From positions 1 to 22,599 of IMG/VR virus record IMGVR_UViG_3300020438_000302: a stretch of DNA of 22,599 bases, one strand, 5' to 3'. This stretch comes from a virus. Every line of letters starts with the position of its first letter. Position 1 is the first letter of the stretch. The notes under the pieces are model-generated. The model was not told where the DNA came from. It made no database searches and worked only from the letters and a program-made list of their open reading frames with translations. This document shows positions 13,594 to 21,465 of the stretch, piece after piece. The translations under genes and the position numbers were made by a program.

Positions 13594-13833
13594 TTAGTCG
13601 TCGTCATCTTCAACTATTGTATCACCTGGATCGGTAAAATGCAAGTAAAGTAACTCTGACTGGTCTACGCTTCCATCCTCATCTAACATTTCGGGATGGG
13701 TAATCGACTTGGCATACGCTGCGTTGTCAATGTAAGCATCAAGATATCCTTTGCCTACGAAGGTAACTAAACATCCTAGAAGGAAACTTCCAAAAAGTGC
13801 GAACGTATATATTGATCCAACGACTTGTTCCAT
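13594..13833 (-). CDS. Small single-span membrane protein with acidic C-terminus
   Basis: The second in-frame ATG (13833) is preferred, because GGAG lies six bases before it and the first ATG (13845) has no SD. The protein would then be 79 aa, beginning MEQVVGS. One hydrophobic segment ('FALFGSFLLGCLVTFVG') is followed by a soluble domain with THPEMLDEDG and an Asp-rich end (EDDDD). A protein of this form is common beside glutaredoxin in T4-like cyanophages. Its function is unknown. A late-promoter-like CTAAATAG lies about 55 bases upstream and a terminator follows the stop. Confidence 0.7.
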   Translation of the reverse strand: MEQVVGSIYTFALFGSFLLGCLVTFVGKGYLDAYIDNAAYAKSITHPEMLDEDGSVDQSELLYLHFTDPGDTIVEDDDD

Positions 13834-13887
13834 AGGTTTCTCCATAATGGTGAATTAAACAAAAAGATTCCTCCTACGAACTATTTC

Positions 13888-13895
13888 TATTTAGA
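13888..13895 (-). promoter_or_regulatory. Late-promoter-like CTAAATAG
   Basis: The same word as at 4002-4009. The glutaredoxin stop codon TAA (13893-13891) is inside the motif. It faces the small membrane protein gene. Confidence 0.45.
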
Positions 13896-14136
13896 GGATT
13901 CCACGTGAGCGAAAAAGATTGATGGTCTCATTACATCCACCAGTTTTCTCTCCGTCACAGATCAGTTGAGGAAATGTACCATTTCTACCGAACTCACCAA
14001 TGAACTGTTCTCTAGTAAAGTTTTCATCAAGTTTATACTCTGTATAACTCCATCCCTTAGCATCAAAGACCTGTTTGATCTTAGAACAAAATGGACACGA
14101 CTTTCGAGTATAGATTGTTGTTTGTTTAGGGGACAT
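13891..14136 (-). CDS. Glutaredoxin
   Basis: The 81-aa thioredoxin-fold protein has the dithiol active site CPFC at residues 14-17, a TFPQ cis-proline motif (P56) and a GGCNET segment at the end of the glutathione-binding region. Phage glutaredoxins reduce ribonucleotide reductase and so support dNTP synthesis. That fits thyX nearby, although no nrd gene is in the window. A terminator lies upstream, separating it from the barrel gene. Confidence 0.93.
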   Translation of the reverse strand: MSPKQTTIYTRKSCPFCSKIKQVFDAKGWSYTEYKLDENFTREQFIGEFGRNGTFPQLICDGEKTGGCNETINLFRSRGIL

Positions 14137-14152
14137 TAGGGTATTAAATCAA

Positions 14153-14180
14153 TAAAAAGGACGAAGATTTCTCTTCGCCC
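14153..14180 (-). terminator. Rho-independent terminator
   Basis: On the minus strand a nine-base stem (GGGCGAAGA / TCTTCGTCC, one G-U pair) with a GAAA tetraloop is followed by TTTTT. It ends transcription of the small barrel protein gene upstream of glutaredoxin. Confidence 0.85.
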
Positions 14181-14210
14181 AGTATATATTAAGTTTGCAG
14201 TATTTGCAAC

Positions 14211-14567
14211 TTAGAAAACGAACTTAACTCCTGCTTTAGCACCCCAGTCGATGTCATCGTTGTTAGTTGTTCCAGAGATTTCTCCGTAGAACTTATCGTA
14301 TGAACCACCTAGGTATCCTACCAATTCTACATCACCGAACTCATCAGTTGACTCAGTATGAGTTACTGTAGGACCTCCAGAGACGTAGTATCCAAGACCA
14401 CCTTCAGTTGTTCCTTCGTATCCGATAACTGCTTCTAGTCCACCTGATGTGTATGCTCCGTCTGGATATGAACCTGTTGCTTCAATATTAACATAGGGAC
14501 CTGCAAACGCAGCACCAGAGAATAGAAGAGGAGTTGCAGCAAGTGCTGCGATTGTTGATTTGATCAT
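14211..14567 (-). CDS. Small outer-membrane-like beta-barrel protein with signal peptide
   Basis: The ATG at 14567 is preferred to the one at 14630, because it yields a textbook signal peptide (MIKSTIAALAATPLLFSGAA, cleavage after AFA, residue ~22). The mature ~96 aa alternate hydrophobic and polar residues in Gly/Tyr-rich strands such as 'GLGYYVSGGPTVTH' and VELVGYLGGSYDKF. They end in VKFVF; a terminal aromatic residue is the usual insertion signal of outer membrane proteins. About eight short strands fit a small barrel. It may alter the host surface, for example by superinfection exclusion, but function is not known. A structured leader lies upstream and a terminator follows. Confidence 0.72.
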   Translation of the reverse strand: MIKSTIAALAATPLLFSGAAFAGPYVNIEATGSYPDGAYTSGGLEAVIGYEGTTEGGLGYYVSGGPTVTHTESTDEFGDVELVGYLGGSYDKFYGEISGTTNNDDIDWGAKAGVKFVF

Positions 14568-14585
14568 TTTGTTTTTAAAGTATCT

Positions 14586-14643
14586 CGCAAGGCAATAAAA
14601 AACCCTCGCGGATGATAATTCTCTCGACATAGAGAATTTTTTT
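14586..14643. other. Two-hairpin leader region upstream of the barrel gene
   Basis: Two inverted repeats occur here. One pairs 14617-14624 with 14631-14638 (AATTCTCT/AGAGAATT) and is followed on the plus strand by seven T. The other pairs 14586-14592 with 14604-14610 (CGCAAGG/CCTCGCG, one wobble) around an A/T-rich loop, ending about 19 bases before the ATG on the minus strand. The T tract makes the first look like a plus-strand terminator, but no plus-strand gene precedes it. The 138-base interval 14568-14705 holds nothing else recognised, apart from the CTAAATAG at 14686-14693. Confidence 0.45.
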
Positions 14644-14685
14644 ACATCTACGCAGGGGTACGATCTTTCGAGTCCTTTGTATGAT

Positions 14686-14693
14686 CTATTTAG
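14686..14693 (-). promoter_or_regulatory. Late-promoter-like CTAAATAG upstream of the barrel gene
   Basis: The motif sits in the gap after the 71-aa gene, about 120 bases before the barrel gene start. It would give a long structured leader containing both hairpins. Confidence 0.4.
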
Positions 14694-14705
14694 TATACAT
14701 AAACA

Positions 14706-14921
14706 CTATGATTCTGTCAAGGCTTCTAGTTTTTGTTTATATCGAAACACTTGATCTAGATCAAAGAATAGTTTATGGTTCTCTGTCGTGAGATAATATC
14801 CTTTTATCTCGTTACCGTCACAATGCCATCCATAACCGATCAGTTTTTCTGAAATACCATCCAATCGAATCTTCTTATCTCCCATCAAGTAATCGTGGTA
14901 GCGTTCGTCTAGGTTAATCAT
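14706..14921 (-). CDS. Hypothetical protein, 71 aa
   Basis: This is a small soluble protein, N-terminally acidic, with a central GYGWHCDGNEIKGYYLTT stretch that could form a beta hairpin and a helical C-terminus. Its start overlaps the end of the upstream 60-aa gene by eight bases. No family is recognised. Confidence 0.6.
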   Translation of the reverse strand: MINLDERYHDYLMGDKKIRLDGISEKLIGYGWHCDGNEIKGYYLTTENHKLFFDLDQVFRYKQKLEALTES

Positions 14922-15096
14922 TGTCTTGAATCTCCTTGAGTCGTGTTTGTAGAAAATCTATTGTCTCATCACGAAACTGGATCATCTCATTGAAGCAGTC
15001 TTGATTGTATGCACACCCACGAAGTCGAGGGTCAGGTTTATGAAGGCTCTCTATTAGAAGGGTCATTCCCCTGATCTTCGCTTCGTTTGTCGCCAT
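14914..15096 (-). CDS. Hypothetical protein, 60 aa
   Basis: The ATG at 15096 is preceded by AAGGAAG at good spacing, which supports it over a second ATG at 15066. The product is helical and charged, with a DPRLRGCAYNQDCFNEM segment containing two cysteines. It overlaps the preceding gene by 59 bases in another frame, which is long even for this genome. No family is recognised. Confidence 0.55.
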   Translation of the reverse strand: MATNEAKIRGMTLLIESLHKPDPRLRGCAYNQDCFNEMIQFRDETIDFLQTRLKEIQDND

Positions 15097-15301
15097 TGAT
15101 ACTTCCTTGTGAGGGTTTCCTTACATTATATATCGAATCGTCTAATCTTGCAACCTCTGCTAAAGGAGATCGAAAATATTTTCTAATTTTCTTGAGTTCC
15201 TTTGTCATTTTTTTCTGGTCACCACCAGCACGACCTAATCCCCTTTTGATAGCGGATAGTTCTTTTTGAGACTTTTGTAGTCTACGATCTGCGTAATCCA
15301 T
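15038..15301 (-). CDS. Hypothetical basic coiled-coil protein, 87 aa
   Basis: The ATG overlaps the stop of the 1273-aa gene as TAATG. The N-terminal ~45 residues are Lys/Arg/Gln-rich and helical ('RRLQKSQKELSAIKRGL'). The C-terminal ~20 are a disordered, polar Ser/Asn/Asp/Gly tail that overlaps the next gene. The tail could be a by-product of the overlap. No family is recognised. Confidence 0.55.
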   Translation of the reverse strand: MDYADRRLQKSQKELSAIKRGLGRAGGDQKKMTKELKKIRKYFRSPLAEVARLDDSIYNVRKPSQGSINGDKRSEDQGNDPSNREPS

Positions 15302-18300
15302 TAGTTAACTTCTGTTGCGATAATATCAAACCACCTTTGTTGGTTTGGTAAGTAAGCGTTTTGATTACTATACCACACCTGAGAGGTTTTGTCGTGCATT
15401 TGCTGATATATTGCAAATCTAGCGTTACGTTTGTAACGACTGTTAGTTGCGTCACGTACACGAACATTTCTAGGTAGGTCTGTTTGTTTAGGATAGTAAG
15501 GAGACTGTGGTTCCTTTCCTTGAGTGTACTGTAGTTGGGTCGGTGGCCAATCAGCACGCATAATAAATCCTTCTGAGTACGCTTTACCGTAATCCATTAC
15601 CTGATGTATCGATACGTTACCGAAGAAACCGTACCTATTATATCGTACTGGATCACCATTCTGATATGCAAGTTTATATGTGATACGTATTTTCAATCTG
15701 AATCTAAGTCCTTTACCTTTACTCTCTTCGTCAAAGTAATCTGTCATAAATTCAACAGCATTACCAAGAGATGTTTGCTTCAAGAAATACTCGTGGAAAG
15801 ATTGTGCTTGGTTACTTTCATCTATTCTAAAGAAACTACCAAGCATCTCATCTATATTGACAACATATTCATTGGACTGCATCACTTTATTATTAACTAC
15901 CAGTTGATCTATCTGTCTAGGTTGTGATAAGAAAGCAGCTTGTGATCCAATAGAGATGTCAAGGATCTCTCCATCAGAGTTAGCACCTTGAGGACATTCA
16001 ACATCATTGATGCCAGTTACCTTAATTCCTAAGTAATATTCATTCCTTCCATATAAGAAGTCTTCCTGTTCATCTTCTGGTACTTCACCCACTATAATAT
16101 TGAACTCATCATTCACTTGGAAACCACCTGCACCATAGTCTAAGACTTCAACCAGTTCCCAGTTAGTTTCGAATTCTTCTGCATCGTGTATTGTGTACTT
16201 TAATTTAAGAACGATACCGTTCGCACCTTCTGTTTCAATGAATCCAGTATCACCATCGTTTAGATCACTAACCTTAGAATAATTAACGAACATCATATTA
16301 TTTGTTTCACCAGCACCACGTACCTCTAATCCATTTCCTGATACACCTTGACTTGTTGATACAACTCTATTACTTAATACAGTAGTATAATTTTCCTTTG
16401 TATTGTCATCGTCATCTTCCTCATAATTAAACATTTGGAAACTGATAGGCAAACCACAAGGTTCTGTTGGTTCGTGTGATGCTAGGTTACCATTGTTCTG
16501 TGCAGGATTACTTGTCCTATAACTGTTAGAAACTGTAGTCAATAGAAGATCCCAGTGGAATAAGAACTCACCAGTGTCTTCATCTCTTATAGACATAGAA
16601 GGTGTGACTCTACCATTATAATGACCTGAATCTATAGATTTTAATTGGAAGGTAATTTTATCTCCCTTAGCAACCACAAACTGAACCAATGTCTTACCTA
16701 TCTTCTCCCAGTCACGTACCTTTGATCGTTTCTCATAGAACTCTGTACCATTTCTTCGAAGTGCCCAAGTAAACTCAGTGCAGTCACCATATCCTCCTGT
16801 CATACCACCATTAGATCTGATTGATAGATTAGCGTTCCTTCTTACACGTACACTCTGTGTTGTGTTTAATTTATACGAAACACCACCAGTACAATTAGCA
16901 CATCCAAAACTCTCCTTAGCTTCATTCATCTTTCCACATTCATTACGAGTCATCGCAATATTTCTAAACTCTTTCTTAAAGATAGTTGAATCGCAAGATG
17001 TATCTTGAGTAACGATGTCTGCATATTCTGGTACTGCTGGATTAGTAAAGACATAGCACTGAATACCTTCATACAAATACTCTGAGTCACCATACCTTAA
17101 ATGATATGAGAGTTTCATATCATTGAAATCATTATCTGGATTATCAATAAGATCTTCCCAGTATTGCCACGTTCTATCTGGCCACCTTGTCATATCTTTA
17201 CCATCTTTATTGAGGTGTGGTTGAGAGAATGCTACTAAGTTCTGTGACTGAGCTGAGGTACTCTGATCTATTCTCCATCCATTACCTGTATTAGTGAACG
17301 TGACTGCATCACCCTTCGATGTTCCTCTGTTGTCACCGTCAGGTATCATAAAGAATCCTAACTTACAAGGAATATATGGATTGAGTTCATCTGCGGTGAC
17401 TTTAAAATCAAATCTACCAGAAGCATCAGTGGCGTTCTCTAACAACACCCTACCGTGTATAGGTTCATTGTTAGCATTAGTAACGTACCATCCCATAGTA
17501 TTGTCATAGGCTGCTGAACCCTTTTGACAGTTGAATGTGAAGTTTAGATATGTTTCTGCCTTATCAGTTAGATTAAAGAATCCTTCGCGTAAGTTTGATT
17601 CAAGGGGAGGACCTCCAATAGGAGTCAAAGTATACCTGTGATCGTTAGATTGAGGGGAGTAATACCTATAAAGTGGTGCAGCGATTTCTCCATCCATCAA
17701 CTCTGAAATCATATCCTGTTTGTCTGAGAACCCATAGAATAACACAGTGTCACGTGAGCCCATACCAGCTGCGTTCATAGTGCTCACTTCACCAGTAGGA
17801 TCAGTCGTAAGCATATGATCTACAGTCGTTGATGAATATGATATGTACACAGGTACACTTCCACGTGCACCTTGTGATGCGTGTCCATAGAAATGAGGCG
17901 TTGACTTACTAACATATCCACCTGGCTGACTGTTGGATATGCTATACATATGATCAGATGATATTGAATTAGATAATATACTTAACCTACCATTCACATC
18001 GGAACCGTGACCATCTCTGAATACGATAGTCTTGTTAGTACCATACTCTTGATTCACTTCCACATTGTATCCACCTGTGGGGTGTAAACCAGTATAAGTT
18101 ATGGCGTAAGTTCCAGCAGTTAATGAAATTGTTTGTGTAGTTTTACCACGTGTACCTGATCGTGTGAATGTAACACCACCTACGTTTATGGTGTCTACTG
18201 CTGTACCTGCTGAGTACTGTTGATCTTTCCATCTATGTTCTAATGTGACCACAGCAGTACCCGAACCTGATACTGTTAGAGTATCCTTGTCTGTAAAAGC

Positions 18301-19122
18301 AGCAGTTGCGGTTGAAACTCCACCAAGTATGTGTTCATACACAGGGATACGTTCCGTTACACAGTTACGTATGCATATTTTTCTACTGACCCCAAACATC
18401 GACTGGGGAGTAAATGAATCACAATCTGCTTTAGGTGGCTTCCAAGCTCCCCCTACGTATGGTTTAAACAAACACTTTAAATGCTCTTTAAGACACCGTT
18501 CTAAATCTGGGTTCTTTGGAGGAGGACATTTGACTGGTTCACCGTGCAGACCAATACATACGTGGTCATCGTTTACATTTTCTATATTTGGTATGTATAA
18601 TTCTATCTTACCTATATCTGGTGTTGCTAAACCTTCACCATCTAGGATAGGAATTATGAAGTCCCAATCGAATCCCCATCTGTCATTAAAATCATCTTGA
18701 TCAGGTGTAGGAAAGTTATCTCCTCTCTTAATTGGATCACCATAACATTGTCCTAGGAGTTGTTCAACAACTGCATCAATAGTATTAGGAGCAGCACCAC
18801 CTGAAGGTGCACCGATAAAACCTCCACCACTCTGTACTTCTTGTTGTTCTTCTACCTCTTGACCATAACACGAACCATCTAGTTCATTCGTTAGTTGTAT
18901 CTTTGGTACATCATCTACTGCACCACCACCTGACTGAAGATCTGTTTGAGATGACTGTTGTATATTTTCTTCTGCGTCTGGAAGTTCTTGTGTTCTCTGA
19001 GCTATAGAAGATCCATCTGATGATGTATTAACTGCACCACCACCAGACTGTACTTGATTCTCATCTTCCTGACTTTGACCTGGATCACAGTTCTGTGTAA
19101 ACCAAGCATTATTATTACCCAT
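15301..19122 (-). CDS. Large mosaic virion/adhesin-like protein with DUF4114-type domain
   Basis: The 1273-aa product begins with a low-complexity region holding three QSGGG units (residues 25-29, 63-67, 97-101) and two CYG motifs (85, 126). Residues ~380-505 contain repeats of the form S-x-DH-M/R-Y ... FYG, like the lectin-like DUF5648 repeats (SSDHMYSIS, TVDHMLTTD, SNDHRYTLT). Residues ~587-676 match DUF4114: GFFMIPDGDN then WEDLIDNPDNDFNDMKLSY, an acidic Ca-binding-like motif. The C-terminal 600 residues are beta-rich and unassigned. There is no signal peptide. A tail-fibre or surface-decoration role is inferred from size and domains. AAATAAGG precedes the start, right after the pcyA stop. 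Confidence 0.72.
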   Translation of the reverse strand: MGNNNAWFTQNCDPGQSQEDENQVQSGGGAVNTSSDGSSIAQRTQELPDAEENIQQSSQTDLQSGGGAVDDVPKIQLTNELDGSCYGQEVEEQQEVQSGGGFIGAPSGGAAPNTIDAVVEQLLGQCYGDPIKRGDNFPTPDQDDFNDRWGFDWDFIIPILDGEGLATPDIGKIELYIPNIENVNDDHVCIGLHGEPVKCPPPKNPDLERCLKEHLKCLFKPYVGGAWKPPKADCDSFTPQSMFGVSRKICIRNCVTERIPVYEHILGGVSTATAAFTDKDTLTVSGSGTAVVTLEHRWKDQQYSAGTAVDTINVGGVTFTRSGTRGKTTQTISLTAGTYAITYTGLHPTGGYNVEVNQEYGTNKTIVFRDGHGSDVNGRLSILSNSISSDHMYSISNSQPGGYVSKSTPHFYGHASQGARGSVPVYISYSSTTVDHMLTTDPTGEVSTMNAAGMGSRDTVLFYGFSDKQDMISELMDGEIAAPLYRYYSPQSNDHRYTLTPIGGPPLESNLREGFFNLTDKAETYLNFTFNCQKGSAAYDNTMGWYVTNANNEPIHGRVLLENATDASGRFDFKVTADELNPYIPCKLGFFMIPDGDNRGTSKGDAVTFTNTGNGWRIDQSTSAQSQNLVAFSQPHLNKDGKDMTRWPDRTWQYWEDLIDNPDNDFNDMKLSYHLRYGDSEYLYEGIQCYVFTNPAVPEYADIVTQDTSCDSTIFKKEFRNIAMTRNECGKMNEAKESFGCANCTGGVSYKLNTTQSVRVRRNANLSIRSNGGMTGGYGDCTEFTWALRRNGTEFYEKRSKVRDWEKIGKTLVQFVVAKGDKITFQLKSIDSGHYNGRVTPSMSIRDEDTGEFLFHWDLLLTTVSNSYRTSNPAQNNGNLASHEPTEPCGLPISFQMFNYEEDDDDNTKENYTTVLSNRVVSTSQGVSGNGLEVRGAGETNNMMFVNYSKVSDLNDGDTGFIETEGANGIVLKLKYTIHDAEEFETNWELVEVLDYGAGGFQVNDEFNIIVGEVPEDEQEDFLYGRNEYYLGIKVTGINDVECPQGANSDGEILDISIGSQAAFLSQPRQIDQLVVNNKVMQSNEYVVNIDEMLGSFFRIDESNQAQSFHEYFLKQTSLGNAVEFMTDYFDEESKGKGLRFRLKIRITYKLAYQNGDPVRYNRYGFFGNVSIHQVMDYGKAYSEGFIMRADWPPTQLQYTQGKEPQSPYYPKQTDLPRNVRVRDATNSRYKRNARFAIYQQMHDKTSQVWYSNQNAYLPNQQRWFDIIATEVN

Positions 19123-19125
19123 ACC

Positions 19126-19809
19126 TTATTTAGTTGGGATATCAAATAACACCTCGTCTATGTATTTTCTAGCGAATAGGGGATCAAACCAATTACTTAG
19201 CACTGCGATTGTCTTCTTGTTTTTTCGTTGCTGTTTGCAATAATATATTTGATCATCCATACGTAGCATCTGATGCTGCCATACAGGATCAGATTCACTC
19301 TGAAGAATACGATCACAGAAAGACCAAAGACATTCAGTCAGTAGATAATGATAATCTAATTGTGCTTGATTATCTTTGAGTCTTAAGAACTGACAGTGAG
19401 GTGAGAAGATTTCATCACCCCATAGTGGTAACACTCTTCGATCATTAAACTTATATGAATTACATATCTCTCCAATATCTTTATACATATCAACCATATG
19501 TCTTACAGGACTGATGTCAACGATGGCAGCAGTTACTGTCTTAGGAGTAGCAACAATATCACATCCGAAAATAGGCAAAGGATAAGAAGGATCAGGAAAC
19601 AAAACACAATGGAGTACCGATAATTTTCCGAACTGTTCAGTCTGTCCTGTTTCTAAATGCAACTTCCTCATACCAGGACATTCCCACATCTCATTGACAA
19701 TATCTACACCGTCTGCCTTTACAGAATCATATTCTGTATGGACTGGTGTTGCTTTCAATTTTAATTCTATAGCAGTGCGAATAGTATTCGCAACATCATC
19801 AACTATCAT
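19126..19809 (-). CDS. pcyA: Phycocyanobilin:ferredoxin oxidoreductase PcyA
   Basis: The ATG at 19809 overlaps the def stop as ATGA and gives 227 aa; a TTG two codons earlier is less likely. PcyA reduces biliverdin to phycocyanobilin, the chromophore of phycobiliproteins and phytochromes, using ferredoxin. The core RKLHLE ... VLHCVLFPDP ... 'LPIFGCDIVA' matches cyanobacterial PcyA rather than PebA, PebB or PebS. His51, Glu53, His67 and Asp84 correspond to the catalytic His74, Glu76, His88 and Asp105 of Synechocystis PcyA. The HYCQQ-type segment (YYCKQQRKNKKT) and an RKYIDEVLFDIP end are also present. Cyanophages use this gene to alter host pigment metabolism. The N-terminus is shorter than in host enzymes. 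Confidence 0.9.
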   Translation of the reverse strand: MIVDDVANTIRTAIELKLKATPVHTEYDSVKADGVDIVNEMWECPGMRKLHLETGQTEQFGKLSVLHCVLFPDPSYPLPIFGCDIVATPKTVTAAIVDISPVRHMVDMYKDIGEICNSYKFNDRRVLPLWGDEIFSPHCQFLRLKDNQAQLDYHYLLTECLWSFCDRILQSESDPVWQHQMLRMDDQIYYCKQQRKNKKTIAVLSNWFDPLFARKYIDEVLFDIPTK

Positions 19810-20273
19810 TGCCAATAAGCAGGTTCATATGTACTCTGGTGTCTAAGAAAAGTTTGTCCTTCCATATGTTCATACTCGTGTTGGAAGACTCTTGCTGTTA
19901 ATCCAGAGAACTTTACCTTATGTATCTTCTTTTCTACATCCTCATATTTAACTACAATTGCATACGGTCTTGTTACTGCAACCTCTACACCAGGAAAGGA
20001 AAGACAACCTTCATCTATCTTCTCTACTCTTACAGATTTCTTTACTATCCTAGGATTGAATAGTGTTAGTGTTGCCTGTGTTTCTAGGTCAGTGTACATA
20101 CAGAAAGCACGCTCTTCAATACCAATCTGGTTAGCAGAAAGTCCTATCCCCTTGTGGTGAATCATATTCTCCACGAGTTCAAGGGATAAACTTTGACGAT
20201 CTAAATCGTAACTACACTTATCTATTTTTGTATGCAGTCTTGGATCATCATCTGGTATTAGGGTTCGTATCAT
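19806..20273 (-). CDS. def: Peptide deformylase
   Basis: The ATG at 20273 overlaps the upstream stop as ATGA and gives 155 aa; a start nine codons earlier would run into the upstream gene. All three family motifs are present: GIGLSANQ (42-49), EGCLSFPG (88-95, metal ligand Cys90) and HEYEH (132-136, ligands His132 and His136, catalytic Glu133). The enzyme removes the N-formyl group from new proteins. Only 16 residues follow the last motif, so the C-terminal helix of host enzymes is missing, as in other marine phage deformylases. A proposed target is newly made D1, encoded by psbA in this same window. It overlaps pcyA downstream. Confidence 0.94.
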   Translation of the reverse strand: MIRTLIPDDDPRLHTKIDKCSYDLDRQSLSLELVENMIHHKGIGLSANQIGIEERAFCMYTDLETQATLTLFNPRIVKKSVRVEKIDEGCLSFPGVEVAVTRPYAIVVKYEDVEKKIHKVKFSGLTARVFQHEYEHMEGQTFLRHQSTYEPAYWQ

Positions 20274-20506
20274 TGGTATGTCCAGTTCTCTAGCACCCAA
20301 TTCTCAGCAAAGTCTTCAGCGTTTTGTTCACTGGTAAACGTTTGGGTAATTGTAGTTGAAATCCTCTCCACATACTGTTTATAAGTCTTAGGAGTTGGTT
20401 CTTTATATGTAACACATAAAACTTTAAATGCTTCTCCAAAGAAATCAGTACGAATAACTTGTGCTTCTCGTAAGTGATCGTCAGAGTAGAAAGAATGTAG
20501 TATCAT
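20270..20506 (-). CDS. Hypothetical protein, 78 aa
   Basis: This is a small mixed alpha/beta protein with a 'EAFKVLCVTYKEPTPKTYKQ' middle, followed by a Thr-rich segment and a C-terminal helix 'NAEDFAENWVLENW'. That form resembles small phage proteins in which a strand-rich half is followed by an AxxFAENW-type helix. No family is assigned. Overlaps by ATGA at both ends place it in the same translational chain as def. Confidence 0.65.
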   Translation of the reverse strand: MILHSFYSDDHLREAQVIRTDFFGEAFKVLCVTYKEPTPKTYKQYVERISTTITQTFTSEQNAEDFAENWVLENWTYQ

Positions 20507-20697
20507 TTGCCTTTAAAGTTTGCGAGTGAGGTGCTGCTCTTTGTTCTGTTATGTATAACAATGAATCTATCTGCTGCAAATGTACCTGCAAGACAGACAT
20601 CTATCTCATCACCATCTTCCCAATTGATATCACCATTCTTTTTGGTGTGCTTCATTGCTTCTTTGATCTTCTCGATCACTTCAGTTGTTAATTCCAT
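20503..20697 (-). CDS. Hypothetical protein, 64 aa
   Basis: The N-terminal helix (EVIEKIKEAMKHTKKNGD) is followed by an acidic INWEDGDEIDV and a 'FAADRFIVIHNRTKS' strand. The protein is soluble with no recognised family. The start lies 17 bases inside the preceding gene, and the stop overlaps the next start by ATGA. Confidence 0.6.
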   Translation of the reverse strand: MELTTEVIEKIKEAMKHTKKNGDINWEDGDEIDVCLAGTFAADRFIVIHNRTKSSTSLANFKGK

Positions 20698-20911
20698 ATT
20701 GTGTTAGATCGTATTGTTGTAGGACTAATGGTTCACCTTTTAGTGGTGTGGGTTCTCCTATCTTATCTATGATAGATGCTGGAACCTTTTTAAATCGAAT
20801 GTCATAAGGAATAGGTGCATTAGATACACACACTCGAATACATTCGAGTTCCTTTTCAGTGAATGTAATGCCTTTGTTAGCACTCATATTTTTATAGACT
20901 CTTGAAGTCAT
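20681..20911 (-). CDS. Hypothetical protein, 76 aa
   Basis: The start at 20911 overlaps the oxygenase stop as ATGA; an internal ATG at 20887 is an alternative. The sequence has an 'FTEKELECIRVCVSNAP' helix and a Pro-rich 'IGEPTPLKGEPLVLQQYDL' end. No family is recognised. Confidence 0.6.
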   Translation of the reverse strand: MTSRVYKNMSANKGITFTEKELECIRVCVSNAPIPYDIRFKKVPASIIDKIGEPTPLKGEPLVLQQYDLTQYGINN

Positions 20912-21465
20912 TTTAATCTGATGTTGTAGGAAACAGAGAGACGATCCTCTTCTGAATAGTTATTAGTGACGTGATGCCAGAGATGACCTGGCATTAGATA
21001 GAACCTTCCAACTTCACAGTCGCATTTAAAAGTTCCACTCTGTCTACCGATCTTATTATATACTGCACCATCATTACGAACAATCTCTAATGTACCTGAG
21101 TCGTTTCCAACCTTGACATAAAATGTACCGATCAGTTCAACACTACCGTGCATATGAATTACATTGTATGCATTGGGAGGGTTAACATTTACCCAGTAGG
21201 AACATTCATCTACCTCCATATTATAATCTTGTCTTACAATTTGATTTGTAAATTCTACTACCTTTTCTTTTAACTTTGTAAGTTCATCAAAAGGCATATT
21301 ATATACCCAATTAGTTTGAAAACTATTTCTCCCTGATCTAGTACAACTGTGAGTAATCTCGTTTTTTAAAGTGTAGATTTCTTCTTCTAGTTTATCCACA
21401 GAGACATCTAACTCTGCTGAAGTAACAAAGTCCGAGAAGATAGCATCATAATGTATGTTTTTCAT
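20908..21465 (-). CDS. Putative 2OG-Fe(II) oxygenase
   Basis: This 185-aa protein has the pattern of the phage 2OG-Fe(II) oxygenase group. An IHMHG motif (H104, H106) follows 'YWVNVNPPNAYN', then GTFYVKV. Next come 'GRFYLMPGHLWHHV' (distal His164/165) and RLSVSYNIRL, with Arg175 as the likely 2-oxoglutarate-binding residue. These double-stranded beta-helix enzymes hydroxylate proteins, nucleic acids or small molecules; the substrate here is unknown. Many cyanophages carry several. The usual HxD/E first motif appears here as HxH, so the exact ligand set should be treated with care. Both ends overlap their neighbours by ATGA. Confidence 0.75.
   Translation of the reverse strand: MKNIHYDAIFSDFVTSAELDVSVDKLEEEIYTLKNEITHSCTRSGRNSFQTNWVYNMPFDELTKLKEKVVEFTNQIVRQDYNMEVDECSYWVNVNPPNAYNVIHMHGSVELIGTFYVKVGNDSGTLEIVRNDGAVYNKIGRQSGTFKCDCEVGRFYLMPGHLWHHVTNNYSEEDRLSVSYNIRLK

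Noticed and set aside
14640-14700. Possible tRNA suggested by a TTCGAGTCC stretch
   Set aside because: The flanking bases do not form a T stem, and no acceptor or anticodon stem can be built.
15282-15557. 91-codon frame inside the 3' end of the 1273-aa gene
   Set aside because: Lies entirely within a conserved-looking larger gene, with no start signal.
18245-18700. 151-codon plus-strand frame inside the 1273-aa gene
   Set aside because: Antisense shadow without start signals or recognisable protein features.
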